A stretch of DNA of 64,000 nucleotides, from positions 372,001 to 436,000 of the forward strand of contig CAZOVG010000001.1 of the NCBI GenBank assembly GCA_964583335.1. Direction: 5' to 3'. Source of the stretch: JAGNKE01 sp964583335. GTDB lineage: Bacteria; Pseudomonadota; Alphaproteobacteria; Micavibrionales; Micavibrionaceae. The position numbers and the translations under genes are program-made. Below, piece by piece: positions 49,851 through 59,431 of the stretch (its first letter is position 1; every line of letters begins with the position of its first letter). Below the pieces are notes generated by a model. That model was not told where the DNA came from, searched no databases, and saw only the letters and a list, made by a program, of their open reading frames with translations.

Positions 49851-52629
49851 TGCCGTTTTCGTCGCCGTTATCGCCGTTCCCATTTCCGTTACCGTTTCCA
49901 CCCAGAAGAGATTTGGCGATTTCCTCACCAGCCTTCTTGAGGGCGTCTTCGGATTCAGTGGAAGCCGGTTGTTGTGCCGCTTCAGCCGGAGGCGGTGTTT
50001 GCGCGGGTTTGGCTGCGCCAAAGATGGCGGGTTTAGCAGGCTGATCCGCCGGAGCCGCTGCGGTGGGTGTTGCCGCAGGCGGTGTCGAGATCGGAGGCGC
50101 TGCCGGGGGTGTTGCTGCTTGCGCAGGTTTTGCTGCGCCGAAGATGGCGGGTTTAGCAGGTTGATCCGCAGGAGGCGTTGCGGGCGGCGTTGCCGGCGGT
50201 GCAGCCGGGGGTGTTTGCGCTGTTTCAGCAGGCTTGGGCGCACCGAAGATTGCGGGTTTAGCAGGCTGATCGCTTCCAGCGCTTGCGGGTGGAGTCGCCG
50301 GGGGTGAAGCGGGAGGTGCTGCAGAAGGCGTTGCAGGCGGTTGTGCTGGCGCTGCGGGCGGTGTCTTGCTGAAGAAGGACATCGGCGCGCCGCTTTTGGA
50401 CGCTTCGGCATTGCCGCCGTTCGCGCCGACAGTCTCGGATTGCTTGACGATTTCCGCAGGTTTCTGTGCGACCAGTGGCGGCGGCGTAACCGGAGCAGCC
50501 GTTGTGGCGGGCTTTTGCACGACCTGGCCCACAGGCGATACAGTCGCTGCGGTTGTCGGTGGCGTTGTCGGCGGTGTTGCCGGACCTGCCGGGCCTCCGC
50601 CGCCACCAGAACCGCCGGCAGGCGGGGTTCCCTTGTCGTCGGTGGCCGGAATTTCGTTGTCGATCGCGTGGATGCTCACCAGAGCGCAGATCCCCGCGTC
50701 GATCGGGCTGATGTTCGGCTTGAGGCTTTTCTTGAAGCCGTCGTTCATCGCGGAAATCTCGACCGGGGTTTCCAGCGCCACATCGGAGCGCATTGCCGTC
50801 CAGCTCTTGTTGACCATCAGGTCGCGCAGCTTGCGGATGGCGGTGGAGTGCTTGACCACCTCGTCGTCGGGCGGCGGCAGGATCATGAAGCGCGTGACGC
50901 GCATCGCCTTGGCATGGCCGGGGTTGGAATAGAAGATCGCGCAGTCCACGACCGTGTCGCCGAAAGTGATGACGGCCTGACCTTCGCGGAAGCCGCGCAG
51001 CCCGTCGTAGCTGGCGCGCGGGCGGAGCTGAACGCCGGCCTGTTTGGTGTCGTGATAGGCGCCGAATTCGGAACCGCCCATCATCTGGAAGCCGGAGACC
51101 TCGGTGACCATCGCGGAGCCGACGGTCTTTTCGAAGAAGTCCTTGGTTTCGGTCGGGTCTTCAAGTTTGCCGAAAATCTTGATGTTACAGTTACCGACGA
51201 TGGAGTTGGCTTCCTCACGCACCCGCTTTTTCATCGCAGGCAAATCCTGACCGGAGAAGACGAGACAGAAGCCCAGAGAACGGGCCTGAGCGGCCATAAC
51301 GGCCATGCCCTGCGCGGTATAGTAACCGACCTCGTCGAAGACGGTCATGAACGGCGTGGCGGAGTGCGTCGGCTTGTTCTCAATAACGGTTTCGCTTGAA
51401 CCTTCGACCGTGGAGCCGAGAGTCGAACCCATCATCCCCTTCATCGTCGCGGAGACGATCTTACCGAGGTTGGCGATCTCGTCGCCGGACTTTTCAAGGG
51501 CCGGGATCAGAACGATCATGATCCGGCGGTTCAGAACAACATCCACCATGTCCACGTCGGCGGCTTGGGTGTCGAAGATATATCCGTAGTCGTCGCCGAG
51601 AGATTGCAAGGAGCGGGTGAACTGCATGGCTAGATAGCCGTGCTGCTGGCTCGCGGTTTCCGTGTTGTATTGCGGCGTGTCGGGGCCGGGGGGCTTGACC
51701 TTACCGTTGTCGTCGTACGCGTCGTTGATAAAGCCCGGGAGCGTATCCAGATAACCCTTCAAACCGGCGCGGACCATGGAGGGAACGGCTTCGTCCCGCG
51801 AGAGCTTGATGACGTTAGACAAAGTCAGGTAATCCCGGATCGTTCTAACGGACAGGGGGATGTCCTGATTGTCGCGCTTCCATGTCAAGGCCGGCATGAT
51901 GGAGCTGATCAAGGAGACCGCACGCTCTTTCCACATCGCGTTGTCGCCCTCGGATTCCGGCATCAAGCTGACGAGCATGTTGACGAGATATGAGGCTGAA
52001 CCGCTGGAGAACGGGTTCATCGTGTTCGAGGGCGCGCGCACGTCGGCGTTCCCGGTCATGTAGTTAAGGACCAGAAGGTCGTCGTCGCGTCCGAAACGGC
52101 GCACAAGAGAAGAGAGAGACGACCAGAGGTCGGTATCGGCTTTACCGTCCACGTAAACGAAGCCTGAACCCCAGGCCAGCGCGTTTGTGACCATGGATTT
52201 CAGACCTTCGGTTTTACCCGCACCGGTCGTTCCGAGGTAAAGAATGTGTGTCCGAGCGTCGGAGTTGGTGAACCAGACTTCCTCGTTGGTTTTTTCGACG
52301 TTGCCGAGGTAGAGGATCCCCTCCGCCTTTCCGGGTTTGCCATTCCGGCCGTTGTTCATGTCCTTGTCTTTGGAGCCGAGCGGCAGCTTGAAGGCGAGAG
52401 ACTTATCGCGAGCGCGCAGCCAGAGCCAGTAGAGGAACAAAAACGCAAGAATCATATCCGCGAAAGTCAGCGCCCAGTCGTTGATATAGATCGCCATCGC
52501 GGAGAGGAGGAAAATCGAGGTCGAATAAGACGGGTTTGAAAAACCATCGGCCAAGCGCGTGGTCAGCGGGCGCACGTCCCGCAGTATGGCCTCATGTTTA
52601 TGTTCGTATTTTCTCTGGTCTAATGCCAT
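49840..52629 (-). CDS. dotL: DotL/IcmO-like type IV coupling ATPase with repeat tail
   Basis: 929 residues. Two hydrophobic segments at about 37-72, then a VirD4-type ATPase: Walker A GTTGAGKTEG (133-142), VYVDGKADTDLWSS, and MTVFDEVGYYTAQGMAVMAAQARSLGFCLVFSGQD, the IcmO/DotL form of Walker B. After about residue 640 it becomes Pro/Ala-rich with three copies of a unit containing DQPAKPAIFGA, and ends in a Gly-Asn-rich tail. DotL links substrates to the Dot/Icm type IVB channel; in Legionella its C-terminus binds adaptors (IcmS/IcmW, LvgA). The tail here is a different, repeat-built one. Last gene of a trio with DotM-like first. Confidence 0.9.
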   Translation of the reverse strand: MALDQRKYEHKHEAILRDVRPLTTRLADGFSNPSYSTSIFLLSAMAIYINDWALTFADMILAFLFLYWLWLRARDKSLAFKLPLGSKDKDMNNGRNGKPGKAEGILYLGNVEKTNEEVWFTNSDARTHILYLGTTGAGKTEGLKSMVTNALAWGSGFVYVDGKADTDLWSSLSSLVRRFGRDDDLLVLNYMTGNADVRAPSNTMNPFSSGSASYLVNMLVSLMPESEGDNAMWKERAVSLISSIMPALTWKRDNQDIPLSVRTIRDYLTLSNVIKLSRDEAVPSMVRAGLKGYLDTLPGFINDAYDDNGKVKPPGPDTPQYNTETASQQHGYLAMQFTRSLQSLGDDYGYIFDTQAADVDMVDVVLNRRIMIVLIPALEKSGDEIANLGKIVSATMKGMMGSTLGSTVEGSSETVIENKPTHSATPFMTVFDEVGYYTAQGMAVMAAQARSLGFCLVFSGQDLPAMKKRVREEANSIVGNCNIKIFGKLEDPTETKDFFEKTVGSAMVTEVSGFQMMGGSEFGAYHDTKQAGVQLRPRASYDGLRGFREGQAVITFGDTVVDCAIFYSNPGHAKAMRVTRFMILPPPDDEVVKHSTAIRKLRDLMVNKSWTAMRSDVALETPVEISAMNDGFKKSLKPNISPIDAGICALVSIHAIDNEIPATDDKGTPPAGGSGGGGGPAGPATPPTTPPTTAATVSPVGQVVQKPATTAAPVTPPPLVAQKPAEIVKQSETVGANGGNAEASKSGAPMSFFSKTPPAAPAQPPATPSAAPPASPPATPPASAGSDQPAKPAIFGAPKPAETAQTPPAAPPATPPATPPADQPAKPAIFGAAKPAQAATPPAAPPISTPPAATPTAAAPADQPAKPAIFGAAKPAQTPPPAEAAQQPASTESEDALKKAGEEIAKSLLGGNGNGNGNGDNGDENGNGH
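50015..50278 (-). repeat. three repeats encoding AKPAIFGA units in dotL
   Basis: Near-identical stretches around AAGATGGCGGGTTTAGCAGG start at 50021, 50141 and 50246 (the last with one change). Spacing is 120 and 105 bases, both multiples of three. In the protein they give AKPAIFGA-x-KPA units joined by Pro/Ala linkers. Confidence 0.85.
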
Positions 52630-52652
52630 GGAATACGCCCGTTATGCCTTTA

Positions 52653-53270
52653 TCACTGTCTGTTGCTAAGGAAATCGTCGGCCGAGACCGGGACACCTGT
52701 ATCGCTTGCCGCGTTGCTCGCGCCGCCGCTCGTTCTGGCGATCGTATCGCTGGCCTTGGGGATCGTGAAAGCCCAAGCGGAAATTAATATCACGATGAGC
52801 AGAACGGCTAATATGGCACTGGCCGTGCTGCTGTTTTTTTGCTGTGCCGCGTACCCGCCTTGTGCGGCGTAGTTCGGGGAATTTGCAGAGGCGTCCGGTG
52901 CGTTGGCCGCCACACGACGGATTTTGCCGTGAGCGTTCTCAAGCGCCTTGGAAGTGACCATAAGCGCCTTAACGGCGGATTGTTTTTCTTCATAGGACGC
53001 AATATCAACCGTTTCGCCTTTCTGGGTTTTAAGGGCGAGCGTGAAACGTCCTGTCTTGGCGTCCTCGCGGACTTCCAGAGCCGAGGCTTTCGCCTGTTCC
53101 ATGTCCATTTGCCAAACTACGGGTGTTGCCGCGTCCGGCAGCGAGAGAATAAGCTTGCCGTCCACAACGGAGGCGCTGGAGACCAGTGAAAAGCTGTCTT
53201 TTTTTGCCGTCATTCTCATACTCTTTTTTTCCTTTGCGGCGGACTGTTCCGCCAAAGCTGATCTTGCCAT
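52653..53270 (-). CDS. single-pass membrane protein between dotM and dotL
   Basis: 205 residues; an in-frame ATG at 53219 behind AAAGGA would give 188 residues and is almost as good. A soluble beta-rich domain fills about 25-115 (VDGKLILSLPDAATPVVWQ, TGRFTLALKTQKGETVDI). An Asn/Ala/Gln-rich linker leads to one transmembrane helix (about 150-168, ASAILAVLLIVILISAWAF) and a short tail. The phrase YAAQGGYAAQQ lies in the linker. Legionella has no counterpart between icmP and icmO, and I do not recognise a family. Its place suggests a part of the coupling complex. Confidence 0.7.
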   Translation of the reverse strand: MARSALAEQSAAKEKKSMRMTAKKDSFSLVSSASVVDGKLILSLPDAATPVVWQMDMEQAKASALEVREDAKTGRFTLALKTQKGETVDIASYEEKQSAVKALMVTSKALENAHGKIRRVAANAPDASANSPNYAAQGGYAAQQKNSSTASAILAVLLIVILISAWAFTIPKASDTIARTSGGASNAASDTGVPVSADDFLSNRQ

Positions 53271-53305
53271 GTTCTTTCACATTCTTTACGCAGCGTGTTT
53301 CATCT

Positions 53306-54523
53306 TTATACGGCCTTCTTGACGCCTTTTTTCTTCGATTTGCTGTAATCGAGTGCAGGGATGGGGCGGGCTCTCTCCGAGGCCATATATTCTATGATCG
53401 TCGTCACGGCATCGCCCACCTTGGGGACGGGAATCGGGCGCTGCGTCAGTCTTTCGGCTTTAAAATGCGCCATAGCACCCATTGCCTCCATATGGAAGGA
53501 TTGTCTGCCCATGTTGTTGAGCGGGTACCATAGGGTGCGGTCATGTGCACGCAGCCAGACAAACTGTGCGGGCGCGAGAACGCCACCTTCGGTTCTGGCG
53601 TACGACAGGCCCTTCATGAGTGCAGTCGTTTCAAAGGCATGCTGGTTCACTTGTGCCAAAGTTTTTCCTGACAAATCCTTGTCTTTCAGGATGCTTGTAG
53701 CGAGTTTGAAGAGTTTTTTGTCTTTTTTGAGTTCGAGACCATTTTTAAAGGACCAGCATTTCGCGAGGCGTCCGAGCATTTCGTCGGCTTCCAAACGCTT
53801 TCTGGCCGCCTTCATACAAAAGGCCGCGAGCAGAACCTGCTTGTAATCCTCCATGGCGTTCGGGCCTTTCCAGCGCGGGCCGAGCTGCGCAATGAAGGCT
53901 TCTTCTGTCTCTTCGCGATCAATTTTGCCATCGGGGATCGAAATCCGGTTGTAAGCCAGCCACTCTTCAGGACCAAGCGCTTCAGCAAACAGAGGAAGCT
54001 CTGCCGGAACTGGAGAACCCGGGGGGCGGGTCGGCTGCGTCGAGGGGTTAAATTTTACAAAGGGCGAGATGACGTGGAAGACACTTGCCTGTCTTTCAAT
54101 CAAACCCTCCAGATTATAGCGGCGGCGGTATTGTGTGCGGGGGCCTAAAAACATGCACCAACCCGCAGCAGCGAAGAGAAGCGTACATATAGGCATTTTC
54201 CAAGGCTGCATCGCCATGGCATTGAAGAAGGATAGGTGCGTGAATCTGAGTTTTTCCTTAGGAAGGTCAAGGATCAAATCAACGTTTTTGAGATTACTAT
54301 CAAAGGACTGTTCCTTATTTTTGAAGAAAATCGTGTAGTCTTCGCTGAGGAACGGTTTGATTATAGAGAGTTCGAAGTATCTTATCCAGACGACCATCTG
54401 GCGAACCTCTTCTTGAAAGAAGTACCAGAATATCCAGATCAGAACCGCAAAGATGACGAGCATGATAGCCCAGCCGATCGCGCTGTCGTGCAGGGTATCA
54501 TTAGCCTGTTGTCCGCCTGCCAC
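53306..54523 (-). CDS. dotM: DotM/IcmP-like component of type IVB coupling complex
   Basis: 405 residues from a GTG at 54523, behind GGGTGGG. Transmembrane segments at about 14-36 and 108-124, then a cytosolic domain. Family marks: RTQYRRRYNLEGLIERQA, the Pro-rich RPPGSPVPAE, and near the C-terminus DRTLWYPLNNMGRQSFHMEAMGAMAHF, close to the IcmP pattern DRTLWYxLNxxGR. DotM and DotL form the receptor for signal-bearing substrates in Dot/Icm systems. It starts a minus-strand trio ending with the DotL-like gene. No other dot/icm genes are in the window. Confidence 0.88.
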   Translation of the reverse strand: MAGGQQANDTLHDSAIGWAIMLVIFAVLIWIFWYFFQEEVRQMVVWIRYFELSIIKPFLSEDYTIFFKNKEQSFDSNLKNVDLILDLPKEKLRFTHLSFFNAMAMQPWKMPICTLLFAAAGWCMFLGPRTQYRRRYNLEGLIERQASVFHVISPFVKFNPSTQPTRPPGSPVPAELPLFAEALGPEEWLAYNRISIPDGKIDREETEEAFIAQLGPRWKGPNAMEDYKQVLLAAFCMKAARKRLEADEMLGRLAKCWSFKNGLELKKDKKLFKLATSILKDKDLSGKTLAQVNQHAFETTALMKGLSYARTEGGVLAPAQFVWLRAHDRTLWYPLNNMGRQSFHMEAMGAMAHFKAERLTQRPIPVPKVGDAVTTIIEYMASERARPIPALDYSKSKKKGVKKAV

Positions 54524-54766
54524 TGTAGAAAACCCACCCTATTTATTTATGTCTTACGCTTTACACTGGTGTAAAATAACAGAAAAAACTAGAAAAAACC
54601 AATAGCTTCAGGCAAAAAAAGCGACCTTTCGACCTTAGGTCGATGTGTTAAGGTTTTCGGCGCTTTTGCGGCCCCCAGAAAAGAGCTTGATTGCCGCCCC
54701 GTGATTTTGTTACATCTTAGCCGCGCGGGGCTTAATAATTCCTTATCTCTATCCCTTGCGTAGTCT

Positions 54767-54841
54767 GCCGGATTAGCACAGTGGTAGTGCAGTCGATTTG
54801 TAATCGAAAGGTCGCGAGTTCGAATCTTGCATCCGGCACCA
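54767..54841 (+). tRNA. tRNA-Thr(TGT)
   Basis: Acceptor arms GCCGGAT (54767-54773) and ATCCGGC (54831-54837) pair fully; discriminator A and encoded CCA at 54838-54841. The anticodon loop TTTGTAA gives anticodon TGT; GGTTCGAATC-like GAGTTCGAATCTTGC is the T arm. The rest of the 463-base gap 54524-54986 contains nothing further I can name. Confidence 0.96.
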
Positions 54842-54986
54842 TCTTTCCCCGTCATTCAGATTCCCGTTCTTGTAATATTATTACTTGTGCGCCGCAGCAT
54901 TAGAAATAATGTTGCTTGGAGGGCTTTGGTTCTGTAAATCTTTAAGACTAAGTTTTAAGCAGAAACAGCGTGAATAGGGGCTTGTC

Positions 54987-57475
54987 ATGGGTAAGGCGCG
55001 AGCAGATTTCTCTCAGGATGCATCAGGTGGCGACGGGTTTGGTCACGAATGGAAGGTCGAGGAGGTCGAAAGCGCCCTTATTGAGCGGGTGAAGGCGATT
55101 GTTCCTGATGTCTCTCAGGCCAAGCGCGGTGACTGGTACGCTGCCGTTGCTGGATATGTAAGGGATGAGCTTGTGCCTGAATGGTTGGCAACGCAGAAGA
55201 CCTATAATTCCAACGCTGCCCAAAGACAGGCGCACTATCTTTCCATCGAATGGTTGCTTGGCCCGAATATTTCCACCGCACTTCAGGCCGCTAAGGCTGA
55301 GGAGGCGGTGACCAGGGCTCTGGTCAACCTTGGTCAAGATCCTGATAAAATTCTGAATTTCGAGATCGATCCCGGACTTGGCAATGGCGGTTTGGGGCGG
55401 TTGGCCGCCTGTTTTATCGATAGCGGCGCCAATCTTCATTTGCCGATGACCGGCTATGGGTTGTTCTACCGCGACGGGTTTTTCCGTCAGACGATCAATT
55501 CGCAGGGGCAGCAGGAGGAGCATCCCCATAAATGGCATTCGGAGGGTTATCCGTGGACGTTCCGGCGGGACGATGTCGGGCCTTTTTCGATCAAGGTTTA
55601 CGGAAGCGAAAAGCCGATTGTTGCGCAGGTGAAGGCTCATGACATGATGGCCCCGGGGTATGACGGGCTGAACGTCAATACGCTGCGGCTTTGGGAGCTG
55701 ATCGTGCCGGATAGTCTGGATGCGGGAGATTCCGAAAAAAACTGGGCGCTGCGTGCGGTGAACACACAGCTCTATCCGCAGGATCACGATGAGGGCGGCA
55801 AGAATTTACGGCTGTTGCAGGAGTATGTTCTGGTCAGTGCCTCTCTACAGAGTATCATCGCCGGGCACAAGGCTAAGAACAGGACGCTGGACAATCTCGC
55901 GGCCACGACCTCCATTCAGATTAATGATACGCATCCCGCTTTGGCCGTGCCTGAGCTCATGCGTATTCTTGTCGATGAGCACGGGATGGATTGGGAAAAG
56001 GCCAAGGCGACCACGCGCAAGGTCTGTAATTATACCAACCATACGCTGATGCCTGAGGCGCTGGAGAAATGGCACAAAGGCAAAATGGAGCATGTTTTGC
56101 CCCGCATCGCCGAGATCATTCAGAGGCTTCATGACGATCTGATGGCTGAGGCGATGTCAAGCTGGCGCATTTGAGCGATGAGGAGCGGGTGCAGGCCAAA
56201 GGGCGCATGTCGATTGTGTTCGACAGTCATTTCCGCATGGGGCATCTGGCGGCGTTCAATGCGAGCCGGGTCAACGGTGTTTCGGCCATGCACACCGAAC
56301 TGGTGTTTGAGGATCTTTTTCCGGATCTGGTCGCCATGCGCGGGAGCTCCGTCAAGGTCAACCATACGAACGGGATCAGCCAGAGGCGCTTTGTGGTTAA
56401 GGCGAACCCCGCGTTGGCAACGCTTATTACCCGAACATTGGGCAACGAAGATTGGGTAACCGATCTCGAGCAGCTTGATGAGCTTGAGCAGCATCTCGGT
56501 GATCCCGGGTTTATGGAGCGGTTTGCGGCGATCAAGCGCGGGAATAAGGAGCGTTTGGCCGATCTCGTAAAAACCGAGACGGGCGTTGCGCTGGATACCA
56601 ACGCTCTGTTTGACGTGCAGGTGAAGCGTATTCATGAGTACAAGCGGCAGCTTATGAACCTTCTGCATACGGTCGCGCTTTATCAGGATATCAAAGACAA
56701 TCCCGATAAAGACCGGCCAAAAGTAGCCAAAATTTTGGCCGGGAAGGCCGCGCCCGGCTATGGAACAGCCAAGGGCATTATCGCTCTGGCTCACCGCCTG
56801 CAAAATATTCTGGAAGAGGATCAAGGTCTGGATGGCAAGCTGAAGCTCGCCTTCATTCCCGACTATAATGTCCGAAAGGCGGAAATCATCATTCCAGCGG
56901 CTAACCTGTCTGAGCAAATTTCGACGGCCGGAACCGAGGCTTCAGGCACCAGCAACATGAAATTCGCGCTGAACGGGGCGCTCACGATCGGCACGCGCGA
57001 CGGGGCGAATGTCGAGATCGGCGAGCAGACGGGCGAAGACAATATCTTTTTCTTCGGCAAGACCGAACAGGAGTTGGAAGCCATCAATTCTGCTGGATAC
57101 AGGGCGCAGGACTATATCGACAAAAGCCCGCGCCTGAAACGCGCCCTCGATTTCCTTGATGACATCGGGTTCAAGCATCTGGCCGATACGGTCAGGCATG
57201 ACGACCGTTACCGGATCGCGGCGGATTTCGATGATTACTGGGATAAGCATGAACAGGCTGCCGGGCTTTACCACAATAATCGGCTGGAATGGCGGAAGCG
57301 CTCTGTCATTAACACGATCGCCGGAGCGCATTTTTCCTCTGATCGGACAGTTGAGGGATATGCGCGCGAAAACTGGGGGGTCAAGCCTATTATTCCCAGT
57401 GATAATATCCGTACGCAGGCCCGTCTGGAATTTGATGAGCATGGCGCTGATTTCCATGACACCCAACCGGCTTGA
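54987..57475 (+). pseudogene. glgP: glycogen phosphorylase with a single-base frameshift
   Basis: Two overlapping reading frames (54987-56174 and from 56171) together cover one glycogen phosphorylase. The first frame has FEIDPGLGNGGLGRLAACFIDS and ends abnormally after residue 395. The second holds VQVKRIHEYKRQ and the PLP Lys in EASGTSNMKFALNGAL. Near 56148-56152 the first frame reads GCT GAG GCG ATG, while the second would give GAG GGC GAT GTC AAG CTG GCG, restoring GDVKLAHLSDEER. Adding one G there gives 829 codons, exactly a normal length. It is therefore a recent frameshift or a sequencing error; no slippery heptamer for programmed shifting is seen. If intact it would release glucose-1-phosphate from glycogen. 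Confidence 0.9.
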
Positions 57476-57495
57476 CGAATTTATCCGGTTTTTTT
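57465..57495 (+). terminator. glgP intrinsic terminator
   Basis: Arms AACCGG (57465-57470) and CCGGTT (57485-57490), the stop codon in the 14-base loop, then five more T. Moderate stem. Confidence 0.6.
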
Positions 57496-57627
57496 ACTTC
57501 GGGGTTTCCTGATAAGGCTTTCGGGGCGTTGGCGTTTGCCGTGAGTTGGTGTAGTCTCTGGTTTACGCGTGTTTTGCGCGGACGGATATTTTTTTAAAGA
57601 CGATGTGGGTGAGGAGGCCGAGTTCGC

Positions 57628-58374
57628 ATGACGAAGGATAACGAAGCTTTAAGCGGGCTGCTGGAGGCCAACCGTGACCGTGCGCGGTTTTCCGGTCATG
57701 GGACGGCTCTGGGGGCGGCAGGATACCGCGTTGCCAGCGATCATCCTGAAAACTGCGAATTTCTGGGCGAGCCGGGGCAAGGTATTGCGCTTACGCCTCC
57801 GAAGGGCGGTTTTGAAAGCATTCTGATTGGTGCGGCCTGGAATAATATCGTCGTTGAGGAGTCGGGGTTTCTGGGTAAATGGTTTAAGAAGGTGCGCAAG
57901 ATCGGGGTCGACCTTGATATTGGCTGCCTTTACGAGTTGCAGAACGGCGAGCGCGGGGCGATTCAGGCATTTGGTGAAAAGCATGGCGATTTCGAGGGGC
58001 CGCCCTATATCGCGCTCTCGGATGATGAACGCACGGGCGACCGCGAGGGGCATGACGAGTATCTTTTGATTAACGGCCACAAGTGGAGCGAGATCAAACG
58101 TGTTCTGGTCTATATCTACATCTACAGGGGCGCGCCGAACTGGTCGCATATCAAGCCGCAAGTCGTGATCGACGTGCCGGGGGAAAGCGATCTTTACGTG
58201 ACGCTTAACGTCTATGATGACAATCTGGCTGTTTGTGCCGTGGGTGAGCTTGAAAATATTCGCGGAGGGATCAAGTTGACCAACCGGACAGAGTATTTCC
58301 CGGGGCACGAGGAAATGGACCGCGCCTACGGTTTCGGTCTTGACTGGGATGACGGCGTGAAGCCGCCCCTTTAA
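57628..58374 (+). CDS. TerA-like tellurite/stress protein
   Basis: 248 residues. The central part carries the TerD-superfamily traits: IGVDLDIGCLYELQNGERGAIQAFG, then IALSDDERTGDREGHDEYLLINGHKW and a strand IKRVLVYIYIYRGAPNWS, ending in GLDWDDGVKPPL. The acidic loops match the calcium-binding loops of TerD proteins, and the longer N-terminus and spacing are closer to TerA. Cytosolic. Its neighbours are a Na+/Ca2+ exchanger (22 bases downstream) and a true TerD. The family is linked to resistance to tellurite, phage and membrane stress, mechanism unclear. Confidence 0.78.
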   Translation: MTKDNEALSGLLEANRDRARFSGHGTALGAAGYRVASDHPENCEFLGEPGQGIALTPPKGGFESILIGAAWNNIVVEESGFLGKWFKKVRKIGVDLDIGCLYELQNGERGAIQAFGEKHGDFEGPPYIALSDDERTGDREGHDEYLLINGHKWSEIKRVLVYIYIYRGAPNWSHIKPQVVIDVPGESDLYVTLNVYDDNLAVCAVGELENIRGGIKLTNRTEYFPGHEEMDRAYGFGLDWDDGVKPPL

Positions 58375-58396
58375 ATGTTCCGAATAATGCATCATC

Positions 58397-59380
58397 ATGG
58401 TTGAGCTTAGTTCCTACGAAGCCCTTGTTCTTGCGCTTGGCTCTCTTTTTTTTGGGCTTTTCCTCCTTGTGCGGGCTGGCGGATGGGTTATCGACTCGGC
58501 CGTTCATATCGCCCTGCATCGTGGGGTCTCTCCGATGGTTGTCGGTTTTACGATCGTTGGTTTCGGTACGTCCTTTCCAGAACTCGTTGTTGCCGTGCTT
58601 GCGAATATTCAGGGCGCGCCGGGCATCGCGCTTGGGAATGTGATCGGCTCAAATATTGCCAATATTCTTTGTATTTTAGGTTTTGTCGCTCTCTTTACGA
58701 CCTTGCGCGTTCCGCGGACACCGGTTTTGTTTTTCGATCTCGGTTTCATGGTTTTATGCTCGCTCTGGCTGGCCGTTATGCTGTCTGGCGATTATCTGGG
58801 GCGCTTTTCTGCTTTTCTCATGCTTACAGCCCTGTTTGGCATCGTCTTTTTGCAGTTCAAGCGCAGTCAGCGCAGCACGGAAAAGGACCATGCGCTGGAG
58901 GCCTCCAAGTATCAGAATGATTTGTCGGCGTTCTTCTTTTTGATCCTTGGCCTTTTTTCGATTGCTGCCGGGGCTGAATTTCTAGTCAAGGGAGCGCAAC
59001 TCAGCGCGTCTATGGCCGGTGTGCCTGATTCTGTGATTGCCCTGAGCATCGTTGCTCTCGGGACGTCCCTTCCGGAGCTTTCGACCAGCATCATCGCCGC
59101 CCGCCGGGGGCAGGATGCAATCCTAATCGGCAATATCGTCGGGTCGAATGTATTTAACATTCTTATGATATTGGGCTTTTCGGCGCTTATAAAGCCCATA
59201 ACAGCGGGAAGCTTTTCGCCCGAACTGGCAAATTTTGATGTTTGGTTGGCTTTGGCTGTCGCCATCGTTTTCAGCGGGATCATGATGATTTTTGGAAAAA
59301 TCAACAGGTTAACCGGGTTTTTGTTTTGTATCGCTTATTTTGCTTATAATGTGTACATCTATGCTGCAAGCCTTGCTTGA
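58397..59380 (+). CDS. CaCA-family Na+/Ca2+ exchanger
   Basis: 327 residues with about ten transmembrane segments in two inverted halves. Both alpha repeats are complete: VGFGTSFPELVVAV with GNVIGSNIANI in the first half, and ALGTSLPELSTSI with GNIVGSNVFNI in the second. This is the YrbG/CaxA type that exchanges Ca2+ for Na+ (or H+). It lies between the TerA-like and TerD genes with small gaps, where Ter clusters usually have TerC or other transporters; Ca2+ would fit the calcium-binding Ter domains. That link is inference. Confidence 0.92.
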   Translation: MVELSSYEALVLALGSLFFGLFLLVRAGGWVIDSAVHIALHRGVSPMVVGFTIVGFGTSFPELVVAVLANIQGAPGIALGNVIGSNIANILCILGFVALFTTLRVPRTPVLFFDLGFMVLCSLWLAVMLSGDYLGRFSAFLMLTALFGIVFLQFKRSQRSTEKDHALEASKYQNDLSAFFFLILGLFSIAAGAEFLVKGAQLSASMAGVPDSVIALSIVALGTSLPELSTSIIAARRGQDAILIGNIVGSNVFNILMILGFSALIKPITAGSFSPELANFDVWLALAVAIVFSGIMMIFGKINRLTGFLFCIAYFAYNVYIYAASLA

Positions 59381-59431
59381 GCCGAAGTGCGCTGGGTGTT
59401 GATGGTTTGAATTTTTACAGGAAACGGAACC

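Noticed and set aside
50015..50278. CRISPR-like array
   Set aside because: The regularly spaced repeats are in-frame coding repeats in the DotL tail, with similar rather than unique spacers.
54589..54855. Minus-strand open frame of 88 residues containing CKIRTRDLSITNRLHYHCANPA
   Set aside because: It is the antisense of tRNA-Thr at 54767-54841, a well-known false protein.
54767..54986. tRNA-Thr as an integration site of a mobile element
   Set aside because: No integrase and no direct repeat of the tRNA 3' end were found nearby.
56140..56180. Programmed -1 frameshift in glgP
   Set aside because: No X XXY YYZ slippery heptamer or following structure; a single missing G explains it better.
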